A stretch of 64,000 nt of DNA from Peribacillus kribbensis DSM 17871 (GTDB taxonomy: Bacteria; Bacillota; Bacilli; Bacillales; DSM-1321), in NCBI RefSeq assembly GCF_000430765.1, contig NZ_KE387239.1, positions 58,856 to 122,855 on the forward strand. Direction: 5' to 3'. Shown piece by piece: positions 24,592-32,725 of the stretch. Below the pieces are notes generated by a model. It did no database searches. It was not told where the DNA came from and saw only the letters and a program-made list of their open reading frames with translations. A program made the translations under genes and the position numbers. Position 1 is the stretch's first letter, and the number at the start of each line of letters is the position of its first letter.

Positions 24592-25693
24592 ATGGAATTA
24601 TCAGAAATTCGTAATGAGCTTGAGAAAACAGCTAAGAAATTAGCGGACTTTAGGGGGTCTCTTTGACTTAGAAGAGAAGGAAGCCCGTATTGCCCAGCTG
24701 GAAAATGAAATGTCCCATCCAGACTTCTGGAATGACCAAAATGCAGCTCAGGGTGTTATTAATGAAGTGAACGGTTTAAAGGAAGCGGTTGTGAAGTTCT
24801 ATGAAATGAATGAGAACTACGAAAACCTTGATCTGACTTTTGAACTGGTGAAAGAGGAAAATGATGCAGAGCTGCAGGCTGAGCTTGAGTCTGAGCTGAA
24901 TGAGCTGACCGAGCAGCTGAATGACTTTGAGCTGCAGATGCTGCTCAGTGAGGAATATGATAAAAACAATGCGATCCTTGAGCTTCACCCAGGCGCCGGC
25001 GGAACAGAATCCCAGGACTGGGGCTCTATGCTGCTTCGGATGTACACGCGCTGGGGTGAGAAGAGAGGCTTCAAGGTGGAGACACTGGATTACCTTCCAG
25101 GTGATGAAGCGGGCATTAAGAGCGTTACCCTTTTGATTAAAGGCCATAATGCCTACGGCTATCTGAAGGCTGAAAAAGGCGTTCACCGTCTTGTCCGTAT
25201 CTCGCCGTTTGATTCCTCAGGCCGCCGTCATACTTCCTTTGTTTCCTGTGAAGTTATGCCTGAGTTCAACAACGAGATCGAAATTGACATCCGTACAGAG
25301 GATCTGAAAATTGATACGTACCGTGCGAGCGGTGCCGGCGGACAGCATATCAACACGACAGACTCAGCGGTCCGTATTACGCACATTCCGACTAATGTGG
25401 TTGTAACCTGCCAGTCCGAGCGTTCACAGATCAAAAACCGTGAGCAGGCCATGAAAATGCTGAAGGCAAAGCTGTATCAGCGCGAAATCGAACAGCAGCA
25501 GGCCGAGCTTGACGAAATCCGCGGCGAGCAGAAGGAAATCGGCTGGGGCTCCCAGATCCGCTCCTATGTGTTCCATCCGTACTCCATGGTCAAAGACCAC
25601 CGTACCAGCCATGAAACAGGTAACATTCAGGCGGTTATGGATGGAGATCTGGATTCGTTTATTGATGCGTATCTGCGTTCTAAATTGGCTTAA
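24592..25693 (+). CDS. prfB: Peptide chain release factor 2 with programmed +1 frameshift
   Basis: Release factor for UGA and UAA stops. The first frame runs from ATG 24592 (behind AGGTGG) for 24 codons to an in-frame TGA at 24664-24666. The shift site is classical: an internal Shine-Dalgarno-like AGGGGG at 24651-24657, then CTT TGA C, so the ribosome slips +1 from CTT and continues with GAC at 24665. The full product is about 366 residues. The SPF tripeptide ([11 protein letters not shown], about residue 204) specifies UGA, and GAGGQH (about 247-252) carries the GGQ hydrolysis motif. This autoregulates RF2: when RF2 is scarce, frameshifting rises. Confidence 0.97.
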
Positions 25694-25696
25694 TGA

Positions 25697-25736
25697 TCGA
25701 AAGAAATGGGATTGTTTTTCCCGTTTCTTTTTTTAT
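25697..25736 (+). terminator. Terminator after prfB
   Basis: AAAGAAATGGGA/TCCCGTTTCTTT stem and a T7 run directly after the stop codon. Confidence 0.9.
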
Positions 25737-25841
25737 GTCTGAGAAGTTTAATGATCGTGCTGTGTTCTATATTCTTTTGCTGCAAATACTCCTCACTGTC
25801 TAGATAAAAACCACATGGCTTTAGGCGATCTTGTGGAAAAG

Positions 25842-25877
25842 TGAATAAAAATAACCCACTCTCGATGAAGAATGGGA
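25842..25877 (-). terminator. Terminator of the orphan lasso-type precursor gene
   Basis: On the minus strand CCCATTCT/AGAGTGGG (8 bp, one G-U pair) with a 6-nt loop, followed by TTATTTTTATT, 40 bp after the precursor stop. Confidence 0.75.
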
Positions 25878-25915
25878 TTTTATTTCCATATGAAATAAAT
25901 TCAACTAATAACGAA

Positions 25916-26041
25916 TTAACTTAGGGGCGGTATAGGTGTATTTGGATCTTCAATTATTCCACCCGGAAGACCGCCATGGACAGCCTCAGTCATTTTTACC
26001 TCAAGAACTTCGAGTATGGGTGCAGACCATTCTTTTTTCAT
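25916..26041 (-). CDS. Orphan lasso/paeninodin-type RiPP precursor, 41 residues
   Basis: Short gene with all expected parts. Protein: MKKEWSAPILEVLEVKMTEA then VHGGLPGGIIEDPNTPIPPL and a final Ser. The leader copies the paeninodin-family pattern (KKE[WY]xxPxLEVLxVxxT). The second part contains GG and an acidic pair ED at a distance that would allow a Gly-to-Glu macrolactam of 8 or 9 residues (GLPGGIIE or GGLPGGIIE). The terminal Ser is the residue that HprK-like lasso kinases modify. Ribosome site GAAAGGATGTGAT lies just upstream. No modifying genes adjoin it; the nearest candidates are 6-11 kb away at 15.2-19.5 kb. Core boundary is not certain. Confidence 0.78.
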   Translation of the reverse strand: MKKEWSAPILEVLEVKMTEAVHGGLPGGIIEDPNTPIPPLS

Positions 26042-26058
26042 TAGAATCACATCCTTTC

Positions 26059-26099
26059 GTTCTTTATATAATCATATTTTGTTCGCTGGTTTAAATCAA
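26059..26099 (-). promoter_or_regulatory. Promoter and SinR half-site of the orphan precursor gene
   Basis: On the minus strand TTGATT (26094-26099), 17-bp spacer, TATGAT (26071-26076). A SinR-type half-site, GTTCTTT on the plus strand (26059-26065), lies at the expected transcription start, and a second GTTC is inside the spacer (26081-26084). Confidence 0.65.
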
Positions 26100-26229
26100 C
26101 AAAGGGATTTCGACTTGTTTAAACAATAAGGTGAGTCTTTTGGTGGATGTTGTTATAGCTGCGAGAGAAAACTCATCCGGGAATCTAATGTGAGGTTGTA
26201 CCTATTTTCAGTAATAAAGAGTTAACAAT

Positions 26230-26270
26230 AAAACCCCAGCCCCTTTTCAACGAAGGGGCTGGGTTCATTT
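26230..26270 (-). terminator. Terminator of the GH3 gene
   Basis: AACCCAGCCCCTT/AAGGGGCTGGGGTT stem on the minus strand, followed by TTATTG, a few bases after the stop at 26276. Confidence 0.9.
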
Positions 26271-26275
26271 TTCCG

Positions 26276-28675
26276 TTATTTAGTGAGACGGTCCATAGGC
26301 ACCTTGGGAGCCAGAACATCACTTACCTTTTCGACAATCCTATCATGATCGACTGTAAAGGAAGCCGTTCCTTTAATATTTTCAGAGGAGGAGCCGACTT
26401 TAACTGTATACGTCCCTTTTTCAAGCACCCATGCGGACTTTTGCTCGTCGAAGGAGGCAAGGTCCTTAGGATTCAGATTGAATTGGAGCAGCTGGCGCTG
26501 ATTTGGCAGGAGCTCTTTTGTTTTATCAAAAGCCTTCAGTTCAAGGGCTGGCTTTTGAAGTTTGCCATTAGGTGCGGACACATACACCTGAACCACTTCT
26601 CTTCCGGAAACCTTTCCTGTGTTCTGGATCAACGCGGTAACCGTGAGCTTGTCCTTAAATTTCTTCCCCTTGCTAATGTCAATGCGGCTATAACCAAAGT
26701 TTGTGTATGATAGACCGTATCCGAATTCATAGGCAGGCTTCACTTTGAAGGTTGTGTTGTAGCGATAGCCTACATAAATGTCCTCTTTGTACTGTACCTG
26801 TGCAGGATTGTTTGCAGGCGTTCCAGGGAAGTTGGCCGCAGATGCGACATCACTGTACTTCATCGGGAATGTTTCTGCGAGTTTTCCAGACGGATTGACT
26901 TTCCCGGAAATCACATCGGCCACTGCGTACCCCGCTTCCTGTCCAGGCTGCCATGCGAGCAGAATCGAGTCAACTTTATCTCTCCAGCTGGCTGTTTCAA
27001 CCGGCCCGCCGATATTCAGTACAACAGCGACCTTTTTCCCTTGCTTATGGAAGGCATCTGTCACTCTGCTGATCATCGCCTGCTCGGCATCTGATAATAA
27101 AAAGTCACCTTTCTCTACTTTGCGGTCAGCACCCTCTCCTGAATTCCGTCCAATAACAATGACACCGGTGCTGCTTTCTTTTGAGGCCGCTGCTAGTTCG
27201 CTGTCACTTATCGGCTTTTCCGGAATCGGCGGAATGGTTTTGCCGAATTCCGCACCCCATGGACTTGGTTTGATTTTGTATTCGTCCTGCTGGCGTAAAG
27301 TGGTGATATAGCTTTGATAGCTAGTGAGTAAGGATGGATTGACCTTATACCCTGCAGCCTTTAAGCCGTCGGCGATCGAGATGGTATATTTCGCATTTAC
27401 ATCGCCGCTGCCTGTCCCGCCTTTGATGGTTTCGATTTGGGTATTTCCGAAAAGCGCTATTTTTTTATTAGTATGGATTGGAAGGGCCTGATTGTTATTC
27501 TTTAACAGGACCATCCCATCTGCTGCCGCTCTTCTGGCAATCTGTGCATGAGCTGTTAAATCAGGAGTATTGCTGTTTTGATACGATTTAAATTCAGGTG
27601 TTTGTATTAAAATTTGAAGGATGTTTTTGATATTCCGATCCAGCACTTTTTCATCCAATTTCCCTGATTCTACTGCCGCCTTAATCGTATCGGATTGGGC
27701 AGCGGAGCCTGGCATAATCATATCGTTGCCGGCTTTCATTTGTTCGACTGGATTATCTCCGCCAAACCAGTCGGTCATGACAAAGCCTTTGAATCCCCAG
27801 TCACTGCGTAAAACACTGGTTAATAAATCAGAGCTTTGAGACGTATAGGTTCCATTCAGCTTGTTATAGGAGCTCATAACAGACCAGGGATGGCCTTCCT
27901 TCACGGCGATTTCAAAGCCTCGCAGATAAATCTCACGCAATGCCCGCTGTGAAACTATGGTATCGATGCTGTTCCGCTTTGTTTCCTGGTTATTGGCAGC
28001 GAAATGCTTGATGGTGGCGCCAATGCCATTCGACTGAAGCCCATTAACCGCTGCCGCTGCTATTTTCCCTGTGACCAAAGGATCCTCGGAATAGTATTCA
28101 AAATTTCTTCCGTTTAAGGGGTTCCGCTGGATATTCAGGCCAGGACCGAGAAGGAAGTCCACTCCATATTCTTTGACTTCATTTCCTTGGGCTTTTCCCA
28201 CAGCCGCCGCCGCCGCGGTATCCCATGTAGAGGCAATTTGTGTGCCAATCGGAAACGCCGTCGTGTAGTAAGTCTGTGCTGAATTAGCACGTGCAGGGGA
28301 GATGCGCAGTCCTGCCGGTCCATCGGCAAGACGGAGCTCCGGTATCCCGAGCCGGGGGATTCCATACGTACCGCCTACAGCACCGGCTACGTCTTCAAAC
28401 GCCGGTCTTCCGAATCCAGGCATTCCCACACCCACAACAAATTTCGCCTTCTCGTCTAATGTCATCGCAGAAATGACACGATCGATAGAAGCAGCATCCT
28501 TTAAATAAGGAGCAGCGGTTATTTTAACTTTTGAAGAAGACATGGATGATGTGACAGTGGATGCAGGGCTGGTTTTTGCAGATACGGTGTCGAATGCTAA
28601 GCCGGATAGGATTAAAGAGGATGTTAAAGTCACAGTGATGAATTTGCTTTTTTGTTTCTTTATGAATTCTTTCAT
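26276..28675 (-). CDS. Secreted glycoside hydrolase family 3 (beta-glucosidase/xylosidase type)
   Basis: 799 residues with a signal peptide (KFITVTLTSSLILSGLAF, cleavage near VSA-KT). GH3 N-terminal barrel from about residue 60 with GIPELRLADGPAGLR and the catalytic nucleophile Asp302 in GFVMTDWFGG; the GH3_C domain with RNSGEGADRK (probable acid/base Glu) and PAYEFGYGLSYTNF; and a C-terminal fibronectin type III-like domain (about 690-775). It removes terminal beta-linked glucose or similar sugars from oligosaccharides outside the cell. A CcpA-type cre sequence sits in the upstream region, in line with catabolite repression. It interrupts the usual prfB-cccB neighbourhood. Confidence 0.93.
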   Translation of the reverse strand: MKEFIKKQKSKFITVTLTSSLILSGLAFDTVSAKTSPASTVTSSMSSSKVKITAAPYLKDAASIDRVISAMTLDEKAKFVVGVGMPGFGRPAFEDVAGAVGGTYGIPRLGIPELRLADGPAGLRISPARANSAQTYYTTAFPIGTQIASTWDTAAAAAVGKAQGNEVKEYGVDFLLGPGLNIQRNPLNGRNFEYYSEDPLVTGKIAAAAVNGLQSNGIGATIKHFAANNQETKRNSIDTIVSQRALREIYLRGFEIAVKEGHPWSVMSSYNKLNGTYTSQSSDLLTSVLRSDWGFKGFVMTDWFGGDNPVEQMKAGNDMIMPGSAAQSDTIKAAVESGKLDEKVLDRNIKNILQILIQTPEFKSYQNSNTPDLTAHAQIARRAAADGMVLLKNNNQALPIHTNKKIALFGNTQIETIKGGTGSGDVNAKYTISIADGLKAAGYKVNPSLLTSYQSYITTLRQQDEYKIKPSPWGAEFGKTIPPIPEKPISDSELAAASKESSTGVIVIGRNSGEGADRKVEKGDFLLSDAEQAMISRVTDAFHKQGKKVAVVLNIGGPVETASWRDKVDSILLAWQPGQEAGYAVADVISGKVNPSGKLAETFPMKYSDVASAANFPGTPANNPAQVQYKEDIYVGYRYNTTFKVKPAYEFGYGLSYTNFGYSRIDISKGKKFKDKLTVTALIQNTGKVSGREVVQVYVSAPNGKLQKPALELKAFDKTKELLPNQRQLLQFNLNPKDLASFDEQKSAWVLEKGTYTVKVGSSSENIKGTASFTVDHDRIVEKVSDVLAPKVPMDRLTK

Positions 28676-28722
28676 TTACCAATATCCTCCTTCAGGGTAT
28701 TAGAATGACTATACAACCGCTT

Positions 28723-28737
28723 TGTAAAGCGCTTACA
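28723..28737. promoter_or_regulatory. CcpA cre-like site upstream of the GH3 gene
   Basis: Palindrome TGTAAAGCGCTTACA, one base longer than the usual 14-bp cre core, 48-62 bp upstream of the GH3 start codon. The central AAAGCGCTT is typical of cre sites. Confidence 0.55.
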
Positions 28738-28979
28738 TTAAGTATAAGGCCAACGACCATTTTGAATATAGGTTTTTGTCTGGATTATATTGCGGATTCC
28801 TGCATTATTTTGTTCTTAATAACGTACAAGGAATCCAATGCGTGAGGATCTTCTTTAGTCAGCAGGAGCAATTTTAGTATGGAAGTCTGGAGAGCAGAGA
28901 AATGCTCTTCTTTTTTTTGTGGCTGGAAAGAAATAGGTCGAAATTTCCCGGGGAATGTCGTAGAATTTTAACATGTTAA

Positions 28980-29657
28980 AGCGTAAAAGATATGGAAAGA
29001 TTAGTTGTTTTCAGACATCCGCATAATAAAGAGCGGATCGGACGGATCATTGCCTTTGTGGATGTTTCTGATCGCGTGTATGCCGAGGAAAAGCTTCAGC
29101 TGTCCGCCAGCATGGATGGATTGACACAGGTTTATAACCGGACACATTTCATGAAAAGAAGCGGCAAGGCTTATCGATGATGGAAGTATAATAGGGGACG
29201 TTTCCTGGGTCATGTTTGATATCGACTTTTTTAAGCAGGTCCTTTTTTAAGCAGGTCAATGATACATACGGACATGATGCGGGGGATAGAGTATTGATCG
29301 ATATTGCTCAATTAACCAAGAGATGCCTGCGGAGTTCCCATATCATCGGGCGATATGGAGGAGAGGAATTCATGATCCTTATGCCCGGTACCTTTGCATT
29401 GGAGGCCTATCAGCTGGCTGATGTGATCAGGGAGAAGATTGAATCCAGCTCCTATGGTTCAGGGATCAGGAGCTTCGCGTCACTTCAAGCTTTGGCGTTT
29501 CCACCGAAAAACGGAAGGAGCTGTGGGGGAAATCCTTATCCAAACCCTCACCAGCCAGGCAGATCAGGAATTTTATGCAGCCAAACGAAATGGCCGGAAC
29601 TGTGTTTCAGCCTATCACGAACGTAAAAGCGCTGAAGCTTTGCCCGTTCCTGTTTGA
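28980..29657 (+). pseudogene. Broken diguanylate cyclase (GGDEF) gene
   Basis: The remains of a c-di-GMP synthase. Frame 1 (28992-29180) encodes the end of a sensor domain and the start of GGDEF (ASMDGLTQVYNRTHFM). After a frame change comes RLIDDGSIIGDVSWVMFDID, then a 16-bp tandem duplication (CTTTTTTAAGCAGGTC twice, about 29228-29258) causes a stop; the sequence resumes with QVNDTYGHDAGDRVL and the active-site motif RYGGEEFMILMPG, and a last shift spoils the C terminus. Most of the N-terminal sensor region is missing. At least three disabling changes, so no protein is expected. A terminator follows. Confidence 0.9.
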
Positions 29658-29677
29658 GCTTACACGTACTGAAAAAC

Positions 29678-29707
29678 AAAACGCCGCCGTACACGCGGCG
29701 TTTTTAC
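29678..29707 (+). terminator. Terminator after the GGDEF remnant
   Basis: AACGCCGCCG/CGCGGCGTT stem with a TACA loop and T5, 20 bp after the remnant. Confidence 0.92.
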
Positions 29708-29777
29708 TATGGGGCGTTGGGAATTAAGGTCTCAGACCCCGGCTGGGAGCTTGTTGTGCAAGGGTTTGGCTTTCAGA

Positions 29778-29798
29778 AAATAGAGACTGTCTCTATTT
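29778..29798. repeat. Dispersed palindrome of the GACTGTC type, copy 1
   Basis: Perfect 9-bp arms AAATAGAGA/TCTCTATTT around CTG. Related copies occur at 34295-34310 (half), 36028-36047 (weak), 50092-50116 and 50205-50224, always between genes. Confidence 0.7.
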
Positions 29799-29893
29799 CC
29801 CATCTCATGGTATACTCTAGTCTGGGTTTTTGTGTATGTTTTTGTAGAATTATATGGAAACTATAGAGAATAGATGATGGGGGACAGTGGTTT

Positions 29894-30760
29894 ATGCGGA
29901 AGAGAAGGGGTATGGCGTATTCGCATCCTGTGGTGAATAAGCTCGTGGAGGTTGCTTATATTCTGTTAGGTTCGGCGATAGTGGCGATTTCGTTTAATGT
30001 GCTTTTGCTTCCGAATAAGGTTGCTTCCGGCGGGGTGAGCGGGATCAGTACGATCCTTCATTCACTGCTGGGCTGGGAGCCCGCTTATGTGCAGTGGGCA
30101 TTTAATGTGCCGCTGTTCATTGCAGGAATCATTTTTCTGGGAGCCCAGTTTGGGGCAAAAACACTTTTAGGCACGGTTTTTCTCCCATTTGTGGTTTTTC
30201 TGACTAAGCATTGGGAGCCGTTTACGACTGATCCGCTGCTAGGCGCCTTGTTTGGCGGCATAGGGGTCGGCCTCGGACTCGGGATTGTATTCAGAGGCCA
30301 GGCCTCCACAGGCGGCACAGACCTTGCCGCTCAAATCATTAATAAATATACAGGGCTTTCCCTTGGCACGTGTGTCGCTATCATTGACGGGCTGATTGTC
30401 CTCTCGGCAGCGATCTGCTTCGACATTGAACGCGGCCTTTATGCACTGATCGGTCTCTATGTGACGAGCAAGACCATTGACCTTGTTCAAATCGGGATCG
30501 GACGTTCCAAAATGGCGATGGTGATCACGGAAAATGAAATAGAGGTGCGCCAGGGAATTCTCCATGAAATCAACCGCGGCGTGACCAAGCTTTCCGGAAT
30601 GGGCGGATATACAGACGATGAGCGTCCCATCCTGATGTGCGTGGTCGATCAGACAGAATTCATAAAGTTGAAACAATTGGTGAAAGCCATTGATCCAAAA
30701 GCCTTTGTGATCGTGATGGATGCATCTGAAGTGCTGGGCGAGGGCTTTAAAAGGGCCTAA
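29894..30760 (+). CDS. yvjA: YitT-family membrane protein (YvjA-like, DUF161/DUF2179)
   Basis: 288 residues. Five hydrophobic segments in residues 15-190 (DUF161/YitT_membrane, with LLPNKVASGGVSGIST and FRGQASTGGTDLAAQI), then a C-terminal DUF2179 domain (MAMVITENEIEVRQGILHEI, GVTKLSGMGGYT). Function of the family is not established; it is widespread in Firmicutes. In B. subtilis the homologue yvjA stands in the same region between prfB and ftsE, beside cccB, so the symbol is given by position and family. ATG 29894 with GATGGGGGA about 10 nt upstream. Confidence 0.85.
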   Translation: MRKRRGMAYSHPVVNKLVEVAYILLGSAIVAISFNVLLLPNKVASGGVSGISTILHSLLGWEPAYVQWAFNVPLFIAGIIFLGAQFGAKTLLGTVFLPFVVFLTKHWEPFTTDPLLGALFGGIGVGLGLGIVFRGQASTGGTDLAAQIINKYTGLSLGTCVAIIDGLIVLSAAICFDIERGLYALIGLYVTSKTIDLVQIGIGRSKMAMVITENEIEVRQGILHEINRGVTKLSGMGGYTDDERPILMCVVDQTEFIKLKQLVKAIDPKAFVIVMDASEVLGEGFKRA

Positions 30761-30847
30761 GTTCGAGTATATAATAGTAGTGAAGATTCACTTTCATTTT
30801 CAGCTCTGTTACGATAGAGAGAAAGAGATGGACAAGGGGCGATCTGA

Positions 30848-31177
30848 ATGAAAAAGAGAATGATCATGCTGCTTCTGGGAACCTCACTGGCCCTGAGTGC
30901 ATGCGGCGGATCCAATGATAACTCAAATGGAAGAAAATCCGGTACTAACGAAACGGCCGCAGGCAGTGCGGAGGATCTATTCCAAAGCAGCTGTTCAAGC
31001 TGCCATGGCGGCAATCTTAAGGGCGGATTCGGCCCTGCTTTAAACCAAGTCGGATCTAAATATTCCGAAGCCGAAATCGAAAATATCATCCAAAACGGTA
31101 AAGGCCAGATGCCGGCGCATATTTTAAAAGGCGATGACGCAAAGGCAGTAGCAGGCTGGCTGGCAAAGAAAAAATAA
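30848..31177 (+). CDS. cccB: Lipid-anchored cytochrome c-551
   Basis: 109 residues. Lipobox LSACGG (Cys at about residue 18) after a short signal sequence, a Ser/Asn-rich linker, and a class I cytochrome c domain with haem motif CSSCHG and a distal Met in GQMPAHIL. It carries electrons on the outer face of the membrane, for example to a cytochrome c oxidase. In B. subtilis cccB lies in the same neighbourhood, next to yvjA. ATG 30848 behind GGGGCGATC; SD is weak. Confidence 0.92.
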   Translation: MKKRMIMLLLGTSLALSACGGSNDNSNGRKSGTNETAAGSAEDLFQSSCSSCHGGNLKGGFGPALNQVGSKYSEAEIENIIQNGKGQMPAHILKGDDAKAVAGWLAKKK

Positions 31178-31600
31178 GCAGAAGGAAGGGACTGTCGAGG
31201 AAGTGGGGGAAAACCTGCTTTTTGGACGGTCCTTTTACTTATAAAGGGACCATTTTTCCAGGTGCTTTTAATTGGGAGGGGTTAGGAGATACAAAAAGCA
31301 CTTTCAATAAAAGACAAAAGCAAAAATAAAGGGAGATTTTCCCGTTAAATTTAAAATGGAGCTCGTTTAGCAGGATATAAGGGGAAGATTTCCCCTTATG
31401 CAAAGAAAATTCTTTCATTTTTACGTTTTTTGAGTCAATAAGGGTAATTCCTCCCCTTATTTAAGCCCTTTTGGCTCACTCATACTTATGCTGATCCTTC
31501 CGATCAAATCCTAAACGGGAGTAACCAGATGAACAAAGACAGAAGCAGGCGGAGAAAACCTTTCGTGTTTCTCAACCTGCTTTTATTTATTTGAAGTCAT
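31178..31600. repeat. Gene-free stretch with a series of inverted repeats
   Basis: No convincing ORF. It holds several hairpins: perfect 10-bp arms ATAAGGGGAA/TTCCCCTTAT (31377-31399), a second related palindrome AATAAGGG/CCCCTTATT (31437-31461), a GGGAGATTTTCCCG stem (31331-31344), and a terminator-like stem AAGCAGG..GAGAAA/TTTCTC..CCTGCTT with a T run at 31543-31585. The repeated theme AAGGGGAA suggests a small intergenic repeat family. The remaining 31600-31834 is AT-rich promoter-like DNA. Confidence 0.6.
31541..31592 (+). terminator. Terminator-like hairpin in the cccB-dinB gap
   Basis: AAGCAGG/CCTGCTT outer stem, GAGAAA/TTTCTC inner stem, then TTTATTTATTT. No gene precedes it closely, so it may end read-through from cccB or an unlisted RNA. 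Confidence 0.7.
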
Positions 31601-31834
31601 TTTTTATTCGTGTATAGCCATTTCAATGTAATGTACACTGAAATTCGCATAGGAAAATGTATAACAAATTGTCAGGGGACAATGGATAGTGTACCTATAC
31701 AAATACGTATCATTTTTATGTACAAAATAACGTGGAACGTTTGATTAAGAGGAGTATTGGAAGATGGGAACAACTGTTTTATAATGAATTTTGAGTAATA
31801 TATTGTCACAAAATTGAACAAAGGAGGATTATTT

Positions 31835-32338
31835 ATGTATGTAACAATTTCTGATTTTATCAAAGAATGGAATAAAGAAGCCATACTTACTCAACAAGTT
31901 TTGGATGGCTTGACAAATGATTCATTAAAACAACAAGTCTATCCTGAAGGACGTACTTTGGGTAGAATTTTGTGGCATTTCACTACAAATATTCCAAATT
32001 ATTTAAACAAATTTGGTGTTGAAATGGAAAATCTTGAAAATGCTGAAAATGTTCCGGCAACATCAAAAGAAATCGCTGAAACTTTCAAAAGGGTAAGTGC
32101 TCAAGCAGCCGAGGCTATTGAACAACATTGGACAGATGACTCTTTGAAACAAATTCAAATTGCTTTCGGAAGAAAGGAAACAAATGCATCAATTCTGATG
32201 GGTTTAATTAAACATATTGTTCATCATCGTGGACAGGCTACAATTCTTATTCGACAAGCAGGATTAAAACCATTTGGGGTATACGGGCCACCGAAAGAGG
32301 ATTGGATTCATTTAGGAATGGACAATCCTCCACTTTAA
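31835..32338 (+). CDS. DinB-family protein
   Basis: 167 residues, four-helix bundle DinB/DUF664 type. The metal-binding triad histidines are in GRILWHFTTN (residues about 46-55) and VHHRGQATILI (about 133-143). The family includes S-transferases and metal-binding enzymes, often stress-induced; the substrate here is unknown. ATG 31835 follows AAAGGAGG; an ATG 21 nt upstream precedes the ribosome site and is rejected. Codon use is more AT-rich than in ftsE/ftsX next to it, and it interrupts the cccB-ftsE order, so it may be an acquired gene. Confidence 0.87.
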   Translation: MYVTISDFIKEWNKEAILTQQVLDGLTNDSLKQQVYPEGRTLGRILWHFTTNIPNYLNKFGVEMENLENAENVPATSKEIAETFKRVSAQAAEAIEQHWTDDSLKQIQIAFGRKETNASILMGLIKHIVHHRGQATILIRQAGLKPFGVYGPPKEDWIHLGMDNPPL

Positions 32339-32374
32339 TATCGTTTTGATCTTAAGCTTTTGGAAAATAAATAA

Positions 32375-32414
32375 AAGGCAATGGCTCTGTTCAATGAGAA
32401 TAGAGCCTTTATTA
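32375..32414 (+). terminator. Terminator after the dinB-like gene
   Basis: GGCTCT/AGAGCC stem (32383-32407) with A-rich 5' side and TTTATT after it. Confidence 0.8.
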
Positions 32415-32725
32415 ATTCACAAAATAGAGCCATGCTGTAATCACTTTTACACCTCCACAGCTGCTTTTCGGTAAAAAAGACCTAATGGGAAATGAATAGA
32501 ATTCATAATGAATTTTTTGATGATATTTCACGGTGAAATATATTTGTAATATTAATAGACTTAAATCTGTTAAAATAGAGTGCTATAATGAGATAGACGA
32601 AGAGGGGAAATTGCTTAGCCATTTCTTGTTTTTTGTCTTTTTTATTGTAAGAAACTAAAAATGTCCTTGTGATTTATAATAGATGATCCATAATTTCCGA
32701 AATGAAAAGGTAAGGTGAAAAATGA
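32415..32725. other. Gene-free stretch ahead of ftsE
   Basis: 311 bp without an ORF. AT-rich; it presumably contains the ftsEX promoter (TATAATGAG near 32583) and a T-rich run near 32626-32645. No further structure recognised. Confidence 0.4.

Noticed and set aside
24710..25693. prfB as a 327-residue protein starting at ATG 24710
   Set aside because: The conserved frameshift site upstream shows that translation begins at 24592.
26778..27311. 177-codon plus-strand frame inside the GH3 gene
   Set aside because: Antisense shadow of the GH3 coding sequence.
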